From assembly GCF_020509005.1 (NCBI RefSeq), contig NC_063013.1:2418001-2482000 (forward strand): DNA of 64,000 nt, in the 5' to 3' direction. A program made the translations under genes and the position numbers. Within the stretch, counting starts at the first letter, position 1. The number at the start of each line of letters is the position of its first letter. The notes below the pieces were generated by a model, which was given only the letters and a program-made list of their open reading frames with translations, ran no database searches and was not told the DNA's origin. This DNA comes from Fulvia fulva (Eukaryota; Ascomycota; Dothideomycetes; Mycosphaerellales; Mycosphaerellaceae). Below, piece by piece: positions 52,516 through 62,818 of the stretch.

Positions 52516-53238
52516 GGTCTGTGTAGGTCTGGGTAGTTGGTTCTCGTTGTTTGCGAAGGTAGGTATCGAGACATTATTCGAGATGGAAAGGAGGGGATGA
52601 CCCTAGCTCAAAGATCATTGGGTAGACGTTCCGACCTGTTTAGACTCGGCGATAGCGACACAGAGTCGCATCCTTCGACCAAACAGTATCGGGTAAAGCT
52701 CGAGCAGCGTCAATCATGATACTCTCAACAGCATACGGAGTCGCAGACATTCCATCGGACTAGTCGTAGTTATGCATCAGTCCAAGCTGGCGAGTGCATC
52801 GGTTCTATGCCTGTCGAAGGTGCCACGCCCTCCTTACCAAGGGTCAATGGTGAGTCTTCGGAACGTCCTCTGAGTGTTTCAGTGGGTATGCCATGACAGA
52901 AAGCGGCAATTGAAGCCCTTGAAGTGTTCCAATGGTCTTCTGAGGTATTGAAGTCTTATCATGTTCATCGATGCCGACGAGCAGCAACATAGGAGTGGAG
53001 TGCAGTTGAACAGTGTCTCCACACTTATATGTCGCAGGTACGCTAAGGGCACGGACTTCTTAGCAACGTCACAGCCGATCGTTCCTGGCTGCGCAAGCTC
53101 ATGCTCACTGCCTACCCTCTGCATCTACACAATTAATTTCTACATCGTTGCGACACAACCAAGGACTACCGTCTCAGATCACGTTTGCATAGATAGAGCA
53201 CGTCTGGGTCCACACAGCCATCCGGTTCCTCCCTGACT
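52516..53238. other. divergent promoter region
   Basis: About 720 bp between the family copy 2 gene and END3, which point away from each other. No gene or recognised element was seen. Confidence 0.5.
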
Positions 53239-54468
53239 ATGTCCTCCACCAAGCGAATCGAAGAGTGGGAAGTATCTCGCTACTGGGAGATCTTCTCAAC
53301 CCTCTCCAACGGCGGTACACATCTCGACGGCAACCAAGCAGCTTCAGTGCTGAAGAACTCTCAACTCCGCGATGACCAGCTCGAACGGATATGGGACCTC
53401 GCAGACGTCGACGGCGACGGACGCCTCGACTTCGAGGAGTTCTGCGTAGCAATGCGCCTAATCTACGATCTCATGAACGGCGAATACATGGACGTGCCAC
53501 AAACTCTCCCCGACTGGATGGTGCCCGAAAGCAAAGCATACCTCGTGCAAGCCTCACGCGCAGTAAGCGGCGGAGGAGAACGATTCGTGCAGCCAGATTA
53601 CGATGACGATGAGGACTCATCCGGCCTCAAGGACGGATTCGACTGGTACATGGCGCCTACGAACCGCTCAAAATACGAAGAAATCTACACATCCTCCCGC
53701 AATCCCCGCAATGGCCTCATCTCCTTCGAAGCATTATCGGAGCTGTACGATTCCCTAGACGTCCCCGACACAGATGTGCGCTCAGCCTGGAACCTCGTGA
53801 ACCCGAAGAGTGAGGAAGGGATCAACAAAGACGCCTGCCTTGCCTTCCTACATATCCTCAACAACCGCCACGAAGGCTACAGAATACCGCGATCGGTACC
53901 ACCAAGTTTGCGAGCGACGTTCGAGCAGGGCAAGATAGAGTACAACATCGATCGCGTCAATGCGCAGCAGACAGCAGCAGATCGATGGGGCACGAAGCGG
54001 GATGACAATACATTGAGTGGGAAGAAGGCAAAGTTTGGGGATTCATATTTGAGTAGACTGGGCGTAGGGGAGCGGAAACCGAAGGGTACAGACTTTACCT
54101 CAACGCCAAGGGACGGTGAGTGGGAAGAGGTGAGGTTAAAGAAGCAGCTGAAGGATTTGGAGGAGAAGATGGCCAAAGTGGAGGAGCACGCGCAGAAAAG
54201 ACGATCACGCGGAGGCAGGAGGGAGGATTCCAAGCCTGCATTGGTCAAACGGGAACTGGAGCAGTTGCTGGATTACAAGAGGCGGGAGCTTAGGGACATG
54301 GAGAACGGAGAGGGCAAGGCGAAGACGGGGCAGAGTCTGAAGCAGTACCAGGACGAGATCTCGATGGTGAAGGAGCAGGTCGATGGGCTGCAGGACCACC
54401 TCAAGAGGAGGGAGGAAGTGCTGCAAGGGTTGAGAGACCAGATTGAGGCGGAGAAGGTGGGTAGGTGA
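53239..54468 (+). CDS. END3: actin-regulatory complex protein END3
   Basis: A single-exon 409-residue endocytic protein. It forms part of the Pan1-Sla1-End3 complex at actin patches. An N-terminal EH domain covers about residues 10-100 (WEVSRYWEIFSTLSNGGTHL) and has a complete EF-hand loop, D56-x-D58-x-D60-x-R62-x-D64-x-x-E67. A second EH-like domain follows at about 130-225 (FDWYMAPTNRSKYEEIYTSS). A basic, charged coiled coil fills the C-terminus (RLKKQLKDLEEKMAKVEEHA). Length and order fit fungal END3. Confidence 0.95.
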   Translation: MSSTKRIEEWEVSRYWEIFSTLSNGGTHLDGNQAASVLKNSQLRDDQLERIWDLADVDGDGRLDFEEFCVAMRLIYDLMNGEYMDVPQTLPDWMVPESKAYLVQASRAVSGGGERFVQPDYDDDEDSSGLKDGFDWYMAPTNRSKYEEIYTSSRNPRNGLISFEALSELYDSLDVPDTDVRSAWNLVNPKSEEGINKDACLAFLHILNNRHEGYRIPRSVPPSLRATFEQGKIEYNIDRVNAQQTAADRWGTKRDDNTLSGKKAKFGDSYLSRLGVGERKPKGTDFTSTPRDGEWEEVRLKKQLKDLEEKMAKVEEHAQKRRSRGGRREDSKPALVKRELEQLLDYKRRELRDMENGEGKAKTGQSLKQYQDEISMVKEQVDGLQDHLKRREEVLQGLRDQIEAEKVGR

Positions 54469-54609
54469 AGGAATCGTACAGTGTAGACAGACATAATACC
54501 CCATTGTATGAACGCCTCGCAGGTGGACCATATCATCAACAGACCTGCCGCTTTCCCACCTGGACGCCGCGCTATGCATATGAAAAGACAGGGGCTGCCA
54601 CGAGGGATA

Positions 54610-54816
54610 CTAAGCTCGCAGTCGCAGCGGTAGGAGAGCCTTTCTATCCGACACTGGCGAGCTACGCCATCCAGCCTTTGGCTCCAGGAACAGCTTGAGC
54701 TTATCGTCACATATCTTCTTCTGGCGATCATCCTTGACTGCGTCCTTCATTTGTGTCCGCACAGCAGCATCCTCTTTGATCCTGCGTTGCTTGCAGTCGA
54801 ACGACCTGTAGTCCAT
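54610..54816 (-). CDS. small ORF of unknown function
   Basis: A 68-codon frame starting MDYRSFDCKQRRIKEDAAVR, strongly charged and helical, ending PLRLRA. The frame is open a further 35 codons upstream to a TAG just after a good acceptor-like CTTTACAG (54904-54911), so it could be the last exon of a spliced gene whose first exon overlaps the neighbouring gene. Its composition looks coding, but I recognise no family. Confidence 0.35.
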   Translation of the reverse strand: MDYRSFDCKQRRIKEDAAVRTQMKDAVKDDRQKKICDDKLKLFLEPKAGWRSSPVSDRKALLPLRLRA

Positions 54817-54933
54817 GATACCGCGGAAGTGCCTGCCGCTCTGATTCCGGTCACTGCTAGTCGGACCAGATATCCACAGGCGCTTTGCTAGCGATGTACG
54901 CTGTAAAGATGATTCAGCAATAGCAAAGGCCGA

Positions 54934-56247
54934 CTAAGCCTTCGTCTTCGCCTTCTTTCCAGCCTTCTTCGCAGGTGCTGGTGGGTCTGCAGTGGCCTTC
55001 CGCTTTGACTTGGGCGACTCGGTGGCGACATCTTCCCTTAAGCTGTCCTTTTGTGCCTTGAGTGCTTCTTTCCGTGCCTTCTTCTCGGCTTTCTCTGCGA
55101 CCTTGGCTTCGGCTTCTTCATCGACCTCTTCACTCTTGCGCTTTTTCTTCGGTGCGACATCCAGCTCTAAGCTCTTCTTCTTGGACGCTGGCTTCTCCAA
55201 TGTCCTCATTTTACCATCTGGACCAGGCACCTCCAGCACTTCGTTCTCTGATGCCTCAGTGAGAGCGCCCCGCTTCCTCTTCTTGCCGACATTCGCCTTT
55301 GGTGCCTCCTCCAGGACGTCTTGCTCATCGGCCCATAGCTCGTCTGTGAGGTAGATTGGTAGCGCAGCAGTATCTGGACCCTTGATGTGCACTGCGCGGA
55401 TGTTCTTCCACTTCTGCGGCACGTAACGCTCCACCATCGCGTCCATCACAGCCTCGACATTTGCTTGAATTTGTTCCGGGGTCTGGCTGGCAATACCAAC
55501 CTTGACTGCGGTTGTGGTGCTGGGTGCCAAGTGCACAAGCGTACATCCCAATGTCCTCGTAATCTCGTGTGCTGCATCCTTGGGCTTGACCTCATCTTTG
55601 GTGACCTTGCTGCCGCCCTCTGCCAGCCTCCGTCTCTTGTTGCCCTGCTCGTCTACCGTCTGTCGCTTGCCCTCAAGTGTGATAGGGATGGGCCTCTTGG
55701 TACCGGACTTGTAGAACGTCTTGCCAAGTACTGTAGGCAGGTATGTGATGACGCGATCGTCGGCCAAGAAGACATCGTATTCGCCCAGAAGCTGCCTCTT
55801 GCTCTCATAACTCTTGTACTTGCTCTTCAGCTTCTCCATGCCAATCACACGTCCAATGCGCTTTCCCAACTCCAGGGGAAACCCAGGCTCGGAGATGAGG
55901 TCCTTGTACTTGCGCTGTGGATCTGCAGTGATCAAGCATATCTTCAAATTTTCCTGCTCGGCGTCGAGGTATGGATGTGGCAGCACGATCTTGCCAGGCT
56001 TCAGGCGCTTCTTGTCGGCGATGTGCTTCTTAGTTGTCAAGACCATCCAAACGGGCGTCTCGTCCTCGGGCTCGTCGCCGTCGGCATCCTCGAGCAGATT
56101 TGCCTTAGACGTCTCTTTGGAGCTTGCTTCATCGGTCTGAATTTTGCGCAAGAGTGCAGTCGATGCTTTGAGCGTCTGCTTGGTGTCCAGCTTGGATATA
56201 GTGCCGGACGCGACCGTCATGGTCACTGCTTTACTCGAGGGCGCCAT
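54934..56247 (-). CDS. ribosomal-L1-like nucleolar protein (Cic1/Utp30 type)
   Basis: A 437-residue single-exon protein. The ribosomal L1-like fold covers about residues 30-300: VWMVLTTKKHIADKKRLKPG, KICLITADPQRKYKDLI, YDVFLADDRVITYLPTVLGK, and VKVGIASQTPEQIQANVEAV near the end. This matches the RSL1D1/Cic1/Utp30 group of nucleolar ribosome-assembly factors. A long Lys-rich tail (SKKKSLELDVAPKKKRKSEE and KKAGKKAKTKA) fits nucleolar targeting. The first ATG is 56247; the frame runs 22 codons further to a TTG. Confidence 0.85.
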   Translation of the reverse strand: MAPSSKAVTMTVASGTISKLDTKQTLKASTALLRKIQTDEASSKETSKANLLEDADGDEPEDETPVWMVLTTKKHIADKKRLKPGKIVLPHPYLDAEQENLKICLITADPQRKYKDLISEPGFPLELGKRIGRVIGMEKLKSKYKSYESKRQLLGEYDVFLADDRVITYLPTVLGKTFYKSGTKRPIPITLEGKRQTVDEQGNKRRRLAEGGSKVTKDEVKPKDAAHEITRTLGCTLVHLAPSTTTAVKVGIASQTPEQIQANVEAVMDAMVERYVPQKWKNIRAVHIKGPDTAALPIYLTDELWADEQDVLEEAPKANVGKKRKRGALTEASENEVLEVPGPDGKMRTLEKPASKKKSLELDVAPKKKRKSEEVDEEAEAKVAEKAEKKARKEALKAQKDSLREDVATESPKSKRKATADPPAPAKKAGKKAKTKA

Positions 56248-56765
56248 ATCTGCTGCTAAGTGAAGTGTGCGACAGCGATGTCCTGCGCATCTGAATCTGA
56301 AGACCAGTTCCAAAAATTGTCTGGAGCCGAAGATTTAGCACGGACTGAGCTCCGCTCTTGCATCGTCACGTGCATACAACAGAGCAATTGGGCAGCAACA
56401 GCTGAACGATCGACAACATCAGCGCGCTACGGCTCTGGCAGGTGGGCCTGACACCTTTGACGGCGGTGGCAGTGGGCTCGACATGCATTAGTTCCAACCT
56501 GGCGACAACCTGGTTGCAAGGCGATCGCAAGACGGTGACTCTCAGAGCCGCATATGCACTCAAGGCCCACTCAGTGCGCTGCAGCACAATCTCATTAGGC
56601 ATGTCTCGTATCGCATCGCGTCGTTTCGTAATGTACAGGTGTGAGTGAAGCCGAAAGGCACCCATTCCCTTGGACCTCGCCTTGTCGCTATGAGACCCCC
56701 AATCTCGAAACGCCAGTACCACCACCTCCCTGCTACTTGTACACGAAAGCTAACCACTGCGGCGC
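56248..56765. other. intergenic, no gene seen
   Basis: About 520 bp between two minus-strand genes. No recognised element. Confidence 0.5.
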
Positions 56766-57858
56766 TCACTCAACCTTGGCGGTAGTCTCAGCCTCCGCAG
56801 TCATCGTTGGAGCAGACTGTCCTGCAAATGTGGCAGGTGGGCTTGCAAGCGGCGAATGATGCGAAGGTAAGGCAGTGCTTGCTTGTTGCTGAGGTGGGCC
56901 CGTCAACGACAAACCGCCCATATCAGATACTTGCCGTTCTATACTTCGTCAGCTTGGGGATCCTGAAGGTCCGGCAGCCTGTTGAAGACTTACCGAGCTC
57001 TCGGATCCGTAATTTCAGCATTTGGTTTTCTCGCGTCAACATCTGAGTCTCGGCTTGATAAAACGCGCACTCGTCCCTCGTGCCACCTAACAAGAAGTCC
57101 TCCGTCAGAGGTCCCAAGCTTGACGACTGAGGTCGCAGGGCAGGTGAAGTGCCCCTGCTGTTTGATCCTGCATTTGACAAACGTGACGATGACTGCCTAG
57201 AGAGCGAATGCGGGTGATGGAAATGGGTAGCAGCGTGTGACGTTGAGGTGACACGAGGCGAAGGGTGATCTGAGATGGCAGAGCTGACTGCTGCTGCAGA
57301 GAGTGCAGATGCAGGTGCAGTGTCCACTACGCTGGATGAAGGCTCTCCCGTGCCCCGTTGTAGCGCAGCCAACTGGTCTTGCTGGGTTCTGATCATATGT
57401 AGTAGCCGGTTGACTTGCGCTTCTTGCTCGTTCTCGAGTTCTTGATGCAACTCTCCCAAGCTTGGCTGTCGCTGATGGTGCGGATCTGCTGTAGGTAGCG
57501 CGAACGACCTCCTACCCAGTCGCGGACTGCCAGAGCTACTTCCATTGCTGCCATTGCTTTGGTGCAGCTCGCCAGGTGCCGGTATGGTTGGATCATTGAG
57601 CTGAATGTTGTTCATGAGTGAGGATCGTCGGCGCTCGATGCTAGGTGATGCTCTGCTTGGAGAGCGGTGCAAGCCGGAATTGATCACAGCTGCTGCCTGC
57701 AGGGAGGATAGCGAAGGAGATCGCGGTGAGGGTGGACTTGGTCGTGCATTGTCGGCGGTGCTTATCGATATTCTCCGTGGTCGGTGTGAGAGTGGTGAGG
57801 CAGACATTGAGGGTGCTCTGGAGTTGCTCGATGGCAGGCTGTTGAGATCGGGTGGCAT
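56766..57858 (-). CDS. conserved fungal coiled-coil protein
   Basis: Two exons (57858-56994, 56938-56766) give 345 residues. The 55-bp intron (GTAAGT, GCTGAC branch, TATAG) joins MLKLRIRELE to RQVSDMGG, which keeps a continuous helix. The N-terminal 275 residues are Ser/Pro-rich with a short helical segment (LGELHQELENEQEAQVNRLL). The conserved block near the C-terminus is CAFYQAETQMLTRENQMLKL, a leucine-zipper-like coiled coil. Similar proteins are common in filamentous fungi and have no assigned function. Confidence 0.75.
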
Positions 57859-59320
57859 CGTAGTGGAGCAGAGTCACTGCTGCGGTTGGCGAGCTTGCAG
57901 CAAGATATACTGGCAAGCACAAAGGAGTGGTCGTGAGAGCAGTCGCGAGAGCTCACGTCAATGGCAACGACCAAAGGCAAGGTACATGTAAACAGCTCAC
58001 GGGAGTCGCACACCCTCGACAATGGAACTTCTTGTTGTTGAACGTGACCGTCTGGCGGTCGTTGTCAAGCTCGAAGCTGTCTCCAAGTTGGTCGGATATG
58101 CCGTCCAAGGTCGGCTTGCTGCGGGCATCACCTGACGTGACATGCACAATGATGATCTATCATCATCTACATATGTACCCACCCGGTGCCCTGCATAAAT
58201 CACCCGGCACTTTCGAAAGAGCAGGCGAAAACATCCTCCCATGCTACAATTCCCTTTTCTACAGCATCACCGTATGCCGCCACAGCAGCATTATTATTAT
58301 TGCGGACGACGCACATACGATGGCGTCAGCCTGCTTTCGACGCGGTGCGATTTGTTTTGTTGTTGATGCGACGCGTCCACCAAGCAAAGGCGTGGTCATG
58401 TCGCTCTTTTCATACCAAGGATCCTTTACTAACTGCCCACTTGTCAGTGGGGGAGGCATCCCATTCGAGACAATTCCTGCTCCCCTTCCAGTCTGTTGCT
58501 CATCCTACCAAGCCACGAGGCACGTTCACGCCGCGGAAAACGTTTAGTTGCAAGGCGACATGGCAGGCATGTGCGCGTCAGCCTTTTGTAAGAACGTGAA
58601 ACAGATGCTTGGTTCATCTTGATTGCTCGTGTCGTTAGACGCGAAGCAACCGCATACTCCGCACCACCTCATCGTGCAATCCGAACAGCACCGCATTACA
58701 TAAATCGCGATTGCTCCACGGCGCTCGCACATCGCACATCGCACATGCTCTTTGCGGGCTACTGTACTGTCTGTCTAGACTGACTTTTGGCCTGCAAATT
58801 GATACCTTATCCCAGCTGCCCCGGTGAGCTTCGCCCTCGCAGCTAACGACCACGGTCCACACACGATCCGCTAAGATGACGGCCATTCCATTGGGCAGAC
58901 TTGCTTTACGCTTCGAACGTCTACCGCACCGTCGGCACTCCGTCACCCTGGGCAGGGCGACAAGATCCAACTGCACAGTAGTTGAACGCTGCTAGCCATG
59001 GCTCCCTGCTGTACTTTCGCGATAACATAACGACCATGCGCCACATGTATCAATGTTCTTGACTCTGCTCCTCCTCCTCCTCCCCTCCCTATGCCACCAG
59101 ACGACACGACACCCTCCCACCGCACGCAGATGTCCTCTGCGCGCAGCCGGCCGCCTACTCTGTTTGAAGCAAGCCACCAGAACTAGTGCGCCCTAATTTA
59201 TGTTCTGCGGGACCGCGGCAGTACTGCGTCACGACCAAACGCGAGTCGCGCATGTGCAGCACCTGAATAATCTGCGAACGAGCTGCAGACTCGTGCTAGG
59301 TCCGCGGCCTTGCCTTCTAC
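57859..59320. other. divergent intergenic region
   Basis: 1.46 kb between genes pointing away from each other. A plus-strand ORF of 206 codons (57927-58547) and a minus-strand stretch around 58000-58140 look coding for short runs, but neither has a start, a domain or matching splice sites. C/T-rich tracts occur near 59070-59095. Confidence 0.45.
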
Positions 59321-62300
59321 ATGGATACGCCCAGTGAGACGCAGCTCGAGTCCGCCAGCGATGCAAGCAATCTTCGAAACACACTCCCGGGCTTGTCGCA
59401 GGCGCAAACAACCTTAGATGGTCCTGTTCCGGAGCTGCGCAAACGCAAGAGTTTTCGCACGCGTCCCACCGAAGTCCCCGGCCGACGACATGCTATCGGC
59501 TCACCGTCGCCACTGAAGGAAAACGAACTACAGCCTGAGATCCGGCGTGCGCGTTCGTCCAAGATGTCGTTGTTCAACTTGTTCAGCAAGCCCAAGGTCG
59601 AGAAGCTACGAGGCTATGCCGAGTCTGGTCTGGATACACCCTCAGGTCCTTCGCAGGCCATGTCCAAGAGCGATGTGGCGGCACCGAAGATGGACCTTCT
59701 CGTAAGAGTACAGAATGTGGATGATGGCCCAGGCCGACCAAGACCCTCCAGTTCCAAGTCGCATGCAGCTCGTTCTGGCAGGTACACTGCTACTGAAGCT
59801 CTTCCACCGCTCCCGAATGGAGGAAGGATACGAGCTTTCGAACCCTCACCATTGTTCCAAGTCTGGCCTCAAGCTACGAAGCATGGAGTATTGGAGGTGT
59901 CGACTATGAGTCCGGAAATGGTTCTGTCTAAACCTGCCAGAGGCCGAATATCGAGTAGCTTCTTTACGCCACACGCCGAGGCGCCCTCGCTGAACGTCCC
60001 TGGTGATCGTGGCAGCGTCGACTTCCGAGCAGCCGCGAAGCCAGCAGCAAGCCAATTGCCCAACGGGTCACTGGCCAACCACAGCATCCCGAAGAAGCTT
60101 GTGGTCTTGGTCACATCGGGTTTCCTGCTTCAATACGCGGAAACGGGCGCAAACGACCGCGCACCTGAGAAGGTACTCCAGCTCGGGAGAGACTCGGCGG
60201 CGTACGCGTCAGACCTGATACCCGGGCGGCATCATGTTCTACAGATTGCGCAGCAAGTCGATCAATACGGCAGCATGTCATCTAGCCATCATTCTTTGCT
60301 GTCCAGGTTCACACTGCGGAACCATGCTGCAAGACGTACGACGAACAATCTTCTCCTAGTCATGCCAGACGCTCAGGAGATGGGCGAATGGATGTCGGTG
60401 ATCAGAAAGGAAATAGAGATACAAGGCGGCAAGAGAGTCAGATCAGATTCTGGTGCTTCGCGATTATCGAAGGCGGTCGTCAGCGAGTCGGCAAAAGTCG
60501 ATCTCAAAAAGACACCGAGTCAAAGCCATCGATATCAAGTCAAGCGCAGTCCCGATGGACCAGCGGCAATCACTACGCCCAGCTCGGAGCGGTCGGAACC
60601 TCTGCCTTCACCATCATTAGCTCAGGGTGAGGGCAACAAGCTTCAGCACACAGGCACTACATCTACCAAAGATATAGTGACCGATGCGTCAGCATCGCCA
60701 GAGATGGACTCTCAGCCTTCGCGGCCTAGAGCGGCATCAGACGCTGCATCGGACAGCTCCTCTACAGCAGTCTCTGTGAATCAGCACAATCTGGATAGAC
60801 TCCGCAATACTGCTCGTGAGTCGCACACCTCGACGGTCGCGACCAGCGTCACCGCCGCCTCCCGGACGAACTCAATGTCGTCAACGCCGCCTCTCGAGAA
60901 GGTGGCAGATGGCTCTCAGGTTCCGGCCAAATCACCCTTTCGCAGCCTCTCGTCATATTCCCTTGCACATAGAGGATCAGCTACGCCGCTCAGTCTCAAG
61001 GGCACGCCTGTGGTCGATCCGACAATGACAGCAGGACAGCAAAAGGCCATTCTCGTTGACAGAGCGCTCGACTCTCCTGTAATAGGACATGGTTTGACTG
61101 GGGCAGAGCCTACACGGTCTCTCATGAGGAATCGACTGCCGGTAACTCAGAGTGTCCCCAACCTGAAAGATAGGAGTGCTCAAGACGCTAGGCGCGACCC
61201 CAAATTTCAACATCTCTCGTCTGTTAACACACGCGAACGACCAGAGTCTTTTATCGCGGATTTGCCCAAACCAACGACCTGGGTAACGAAGGCAGCAGCC
61301 AGCACGCATGCAACTTCTATGCACGACACAACTGCGGCTCGAGCAATGCAAAAGGCAGCTGGTGATGCCACGGCAACATACTCACTTCAGTCACGTCCGC
61401 TCCGAAGTGGTTCCAACTCTTTCAGCCTCCCACTTCGTGTGAACCCGACCCCAGCAAGTCCTCCAAAATCGCAAAAATCGGCGAATCAAGCAACACATAA
61501 GCTACTCTCGCCCATACCCGCAGTGCATTGTCTGACTGCTAAGATAGAGATCACGGCGCAGCCAAAGATGGAGCGCAGATATCTATCCCAAGGCAAGGAC
61601 GAGTCCTCGCCAGTCGAGACTTCCTCCAAGACCTCCCGTACGACATCTGCTAGACCATCGCTGTTCCCGACCACTGTAGTCTCGCCCCCCACAGCTATGC
61701 CTGTGCAGCCGGGGATCATTCGACGGTCGCCTTCCGCTCAGACGTTGACGGCCTATGAGCAGGTTCAGACCAACGGCGCAAGACTCCCTCGACCTAATAG
61801 CCTTCAAGTCCGCACGACGTATGCTCCATTCCTCTCCTCGAAACGCATTGCAGGGCCCGTCCCCGTACAGCACTCTCCTGCGACAGTGCCGATCAGGAGT
61901 CTCAAGCCTTCTCGCTCTGTGGCCACCATGCAGACTAGTCCCTCGACTGTGCCAGAGGAGCCCTTCAACTTTGGTACCGGCAAGCTTCAGGACGAGGCGG
62001 CAGACAAAGCGACACCACTGCCATCCTCGCCCGCCGATGGAGCCCTTCCACCTCTTCCTGGCTCGCGACCGCCATCTCGCACTCGCAAGATCATCCGTAA
62101 GGGTAGCCGGACTTCGTTGTCTGAGATGGACTATGGTATCTCTTTGGCTGGCCTCGGACCTCCTGCACCACCGCCACAGGCACCATTACCAGAAATACCG
62201 TCGGGTAGTCGTCCGGCGAGCCGACAGACCAGCTCTCGCTTGTCTATGGTCAGGTCTGGCACTCCAATCGGGGTGGCAATTGGCGACTCTCATGATGAAA

Positions 62301-62365
62301 GAATGGTCCGCTCTCCGAGTCCCGCAGTCATGGGTCTTGGCATTCAGGTTGGCGGCGCCGACTGA
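59321..62365 (+). CDS. PH-domain protein with disordered tails
   Basis: A 1014-residue single-exon protein. After about 250 low-complexity residues comes a pleckstrin-homology domain (about 257-370: KKLVVLVTSGFLLQYAETG near its start and MPDAQEMGEWMSVIRKEIEI as the closing helix with its conserved Trp). The remaining 640 residues are Ser/Thr/Pro-rich with short motifs such as FRSLSSYSLAHRGSATPLSL, ALPPLPGSRPPSRTRKIIRK and a proline run (PPAPPPQAPLPEIP) that could bind SH3 domains. It resembles a widespread Pezizomycotina PH-domain family of unknown function, probably acting at membranes. Confidence 0.75.
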   Translation: MDTPSETQLESASDASNLRNTLPGLSQAQTTLDGPVPELRKRKSFRTRPTEVPGRRHAIGSPSPLKENELQPEIRRARSSKMSLFNLFSKPKVEKLRGYAESGLDTPSGPSQAMSKSDVAAPKMDLLVRVQNVDDGPGRPRPSSSKSHAARSGRYTATEALPPLPNGGRIRAFEPSPLFQVWPQATKHGVLEVSTMSPEMVLSKPARGRISSSFFTPHAEAPSLNVPGDRGSVDFRAAAKPAASQLPNGSLANHSIPKKLVVLVTSGFLLQYAETGANDRAPEKVLQLGRDSAAYASDLIPGRHHVLQIAQQVDQYGSMSSSHHSLLSRFTLRNHAARRTTNNLLLVMPDAQEMGEWMSVIRKEIEIQGGKRVRSDSGASRLSKAVVSESAKVDLKKTPSQSHRYQVKRSPDGPAAITTPSSERSEPLPSPSLAQGEGNKLQHTGTTSTKDIVTDASASPEMDSQPSRPRAASDAASDSSSTAVSVNQHNLDRLRNTARESHTSTVATSVTAASRTNSMSSTPPLEKVADGSQVPAKSPFRSLSSYSLAHRGSATPLSLKGTPVVDPTMTAGQQKAILVDRALDSPVIGHGLTGAEPTRSLMRNRLPVTQSVPNLKDRSAQDARRDPKFQHLSSVNTRERPESFIADLPKPTTWVTKAAASTHATSMHDTTAARAMQKAAGDATATYSLQSRPLRSGSNSFSLPLRVNPTPASPPKSQKSANQATHKLLSPIPAVHCLTAKIEITAQPKMERRYLSQGKDESSPVETSSKTSRTTSARPSLFPTTVVSPPTAMPVQPGIIRRSPSAQTLTAYEQVQTNGARLPRPNSLQVRTTYAPFLSSKRIAGPVPVQHSPATVPIRSLKPSRSVATMQTSPSTVPEEPFNFGTGKLQDEAADKATPLPSSPADGALPPLPGSRPPSRTRKIIRKGSRTSLSEMDYGISLAGLGPPAPPPQAPLPEIPSGSRPASRQTSSRLSMVRSGTPIGVAIGDSHDERMVRSPSPAVMGLGIQVGGAD

Positions 62366-62818
62366 TCACTCCCTTTGCGATATTCTCATATCTATCTGGA
62401 CTATCTATCCGGTCATGTGTTATGTGTACTCGATAAGTCTCCTATGTTGGTAGGAAGACTGGATTGACGCGATTTATGCCTGGAATGATACCCCAAGGAT
62501 CGGCATGGCGTTATTGATAGCTTAATAGTAGTATCTATGGAGTATGTATCTGCTATGTAATGACACTGGTCTGCATGAAATGCTTTTATCATTTCCCAGA
62601 TGCCCTTGATGTGATGCGTACCGGATCGAGCGTGTCACATACATACATGTGTCTCGTTGAGACTTTACATCGACTGAGAAATGATGTCGCTGGTCGTACT
62701 TTCATTCACAAGTCTTAATATGCATACACCAGAATCTCCTCCACAGACCATTTGCGCATAAACGCCTTCGCTAATACCGCACGACTGAACAATCTAAACC
62801 ACTGAGGTGATCACAGGA
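62366..62818. other. intergenic between convergent genes
   Basis: 450 bp holding the two 3' ends. It is A/T-richer than the flanking genes and has no ORF of note. Confidence 0.5.

Noticed and set aside
57990..58140. Minus-strand exon-like stretch (TLDGISDQLGDSFELDNDRQ) ending at a GTGAGC donor
   Set aside because: No ATG or acceptor starts it, and it does not join the downstream coiled-coil gene in frame.
57927..58547. 206-codon plus-strand ORF
   Set aside because: No domain, Cys/Ser/His-rich chance-like composition, and competing frames in the same place.
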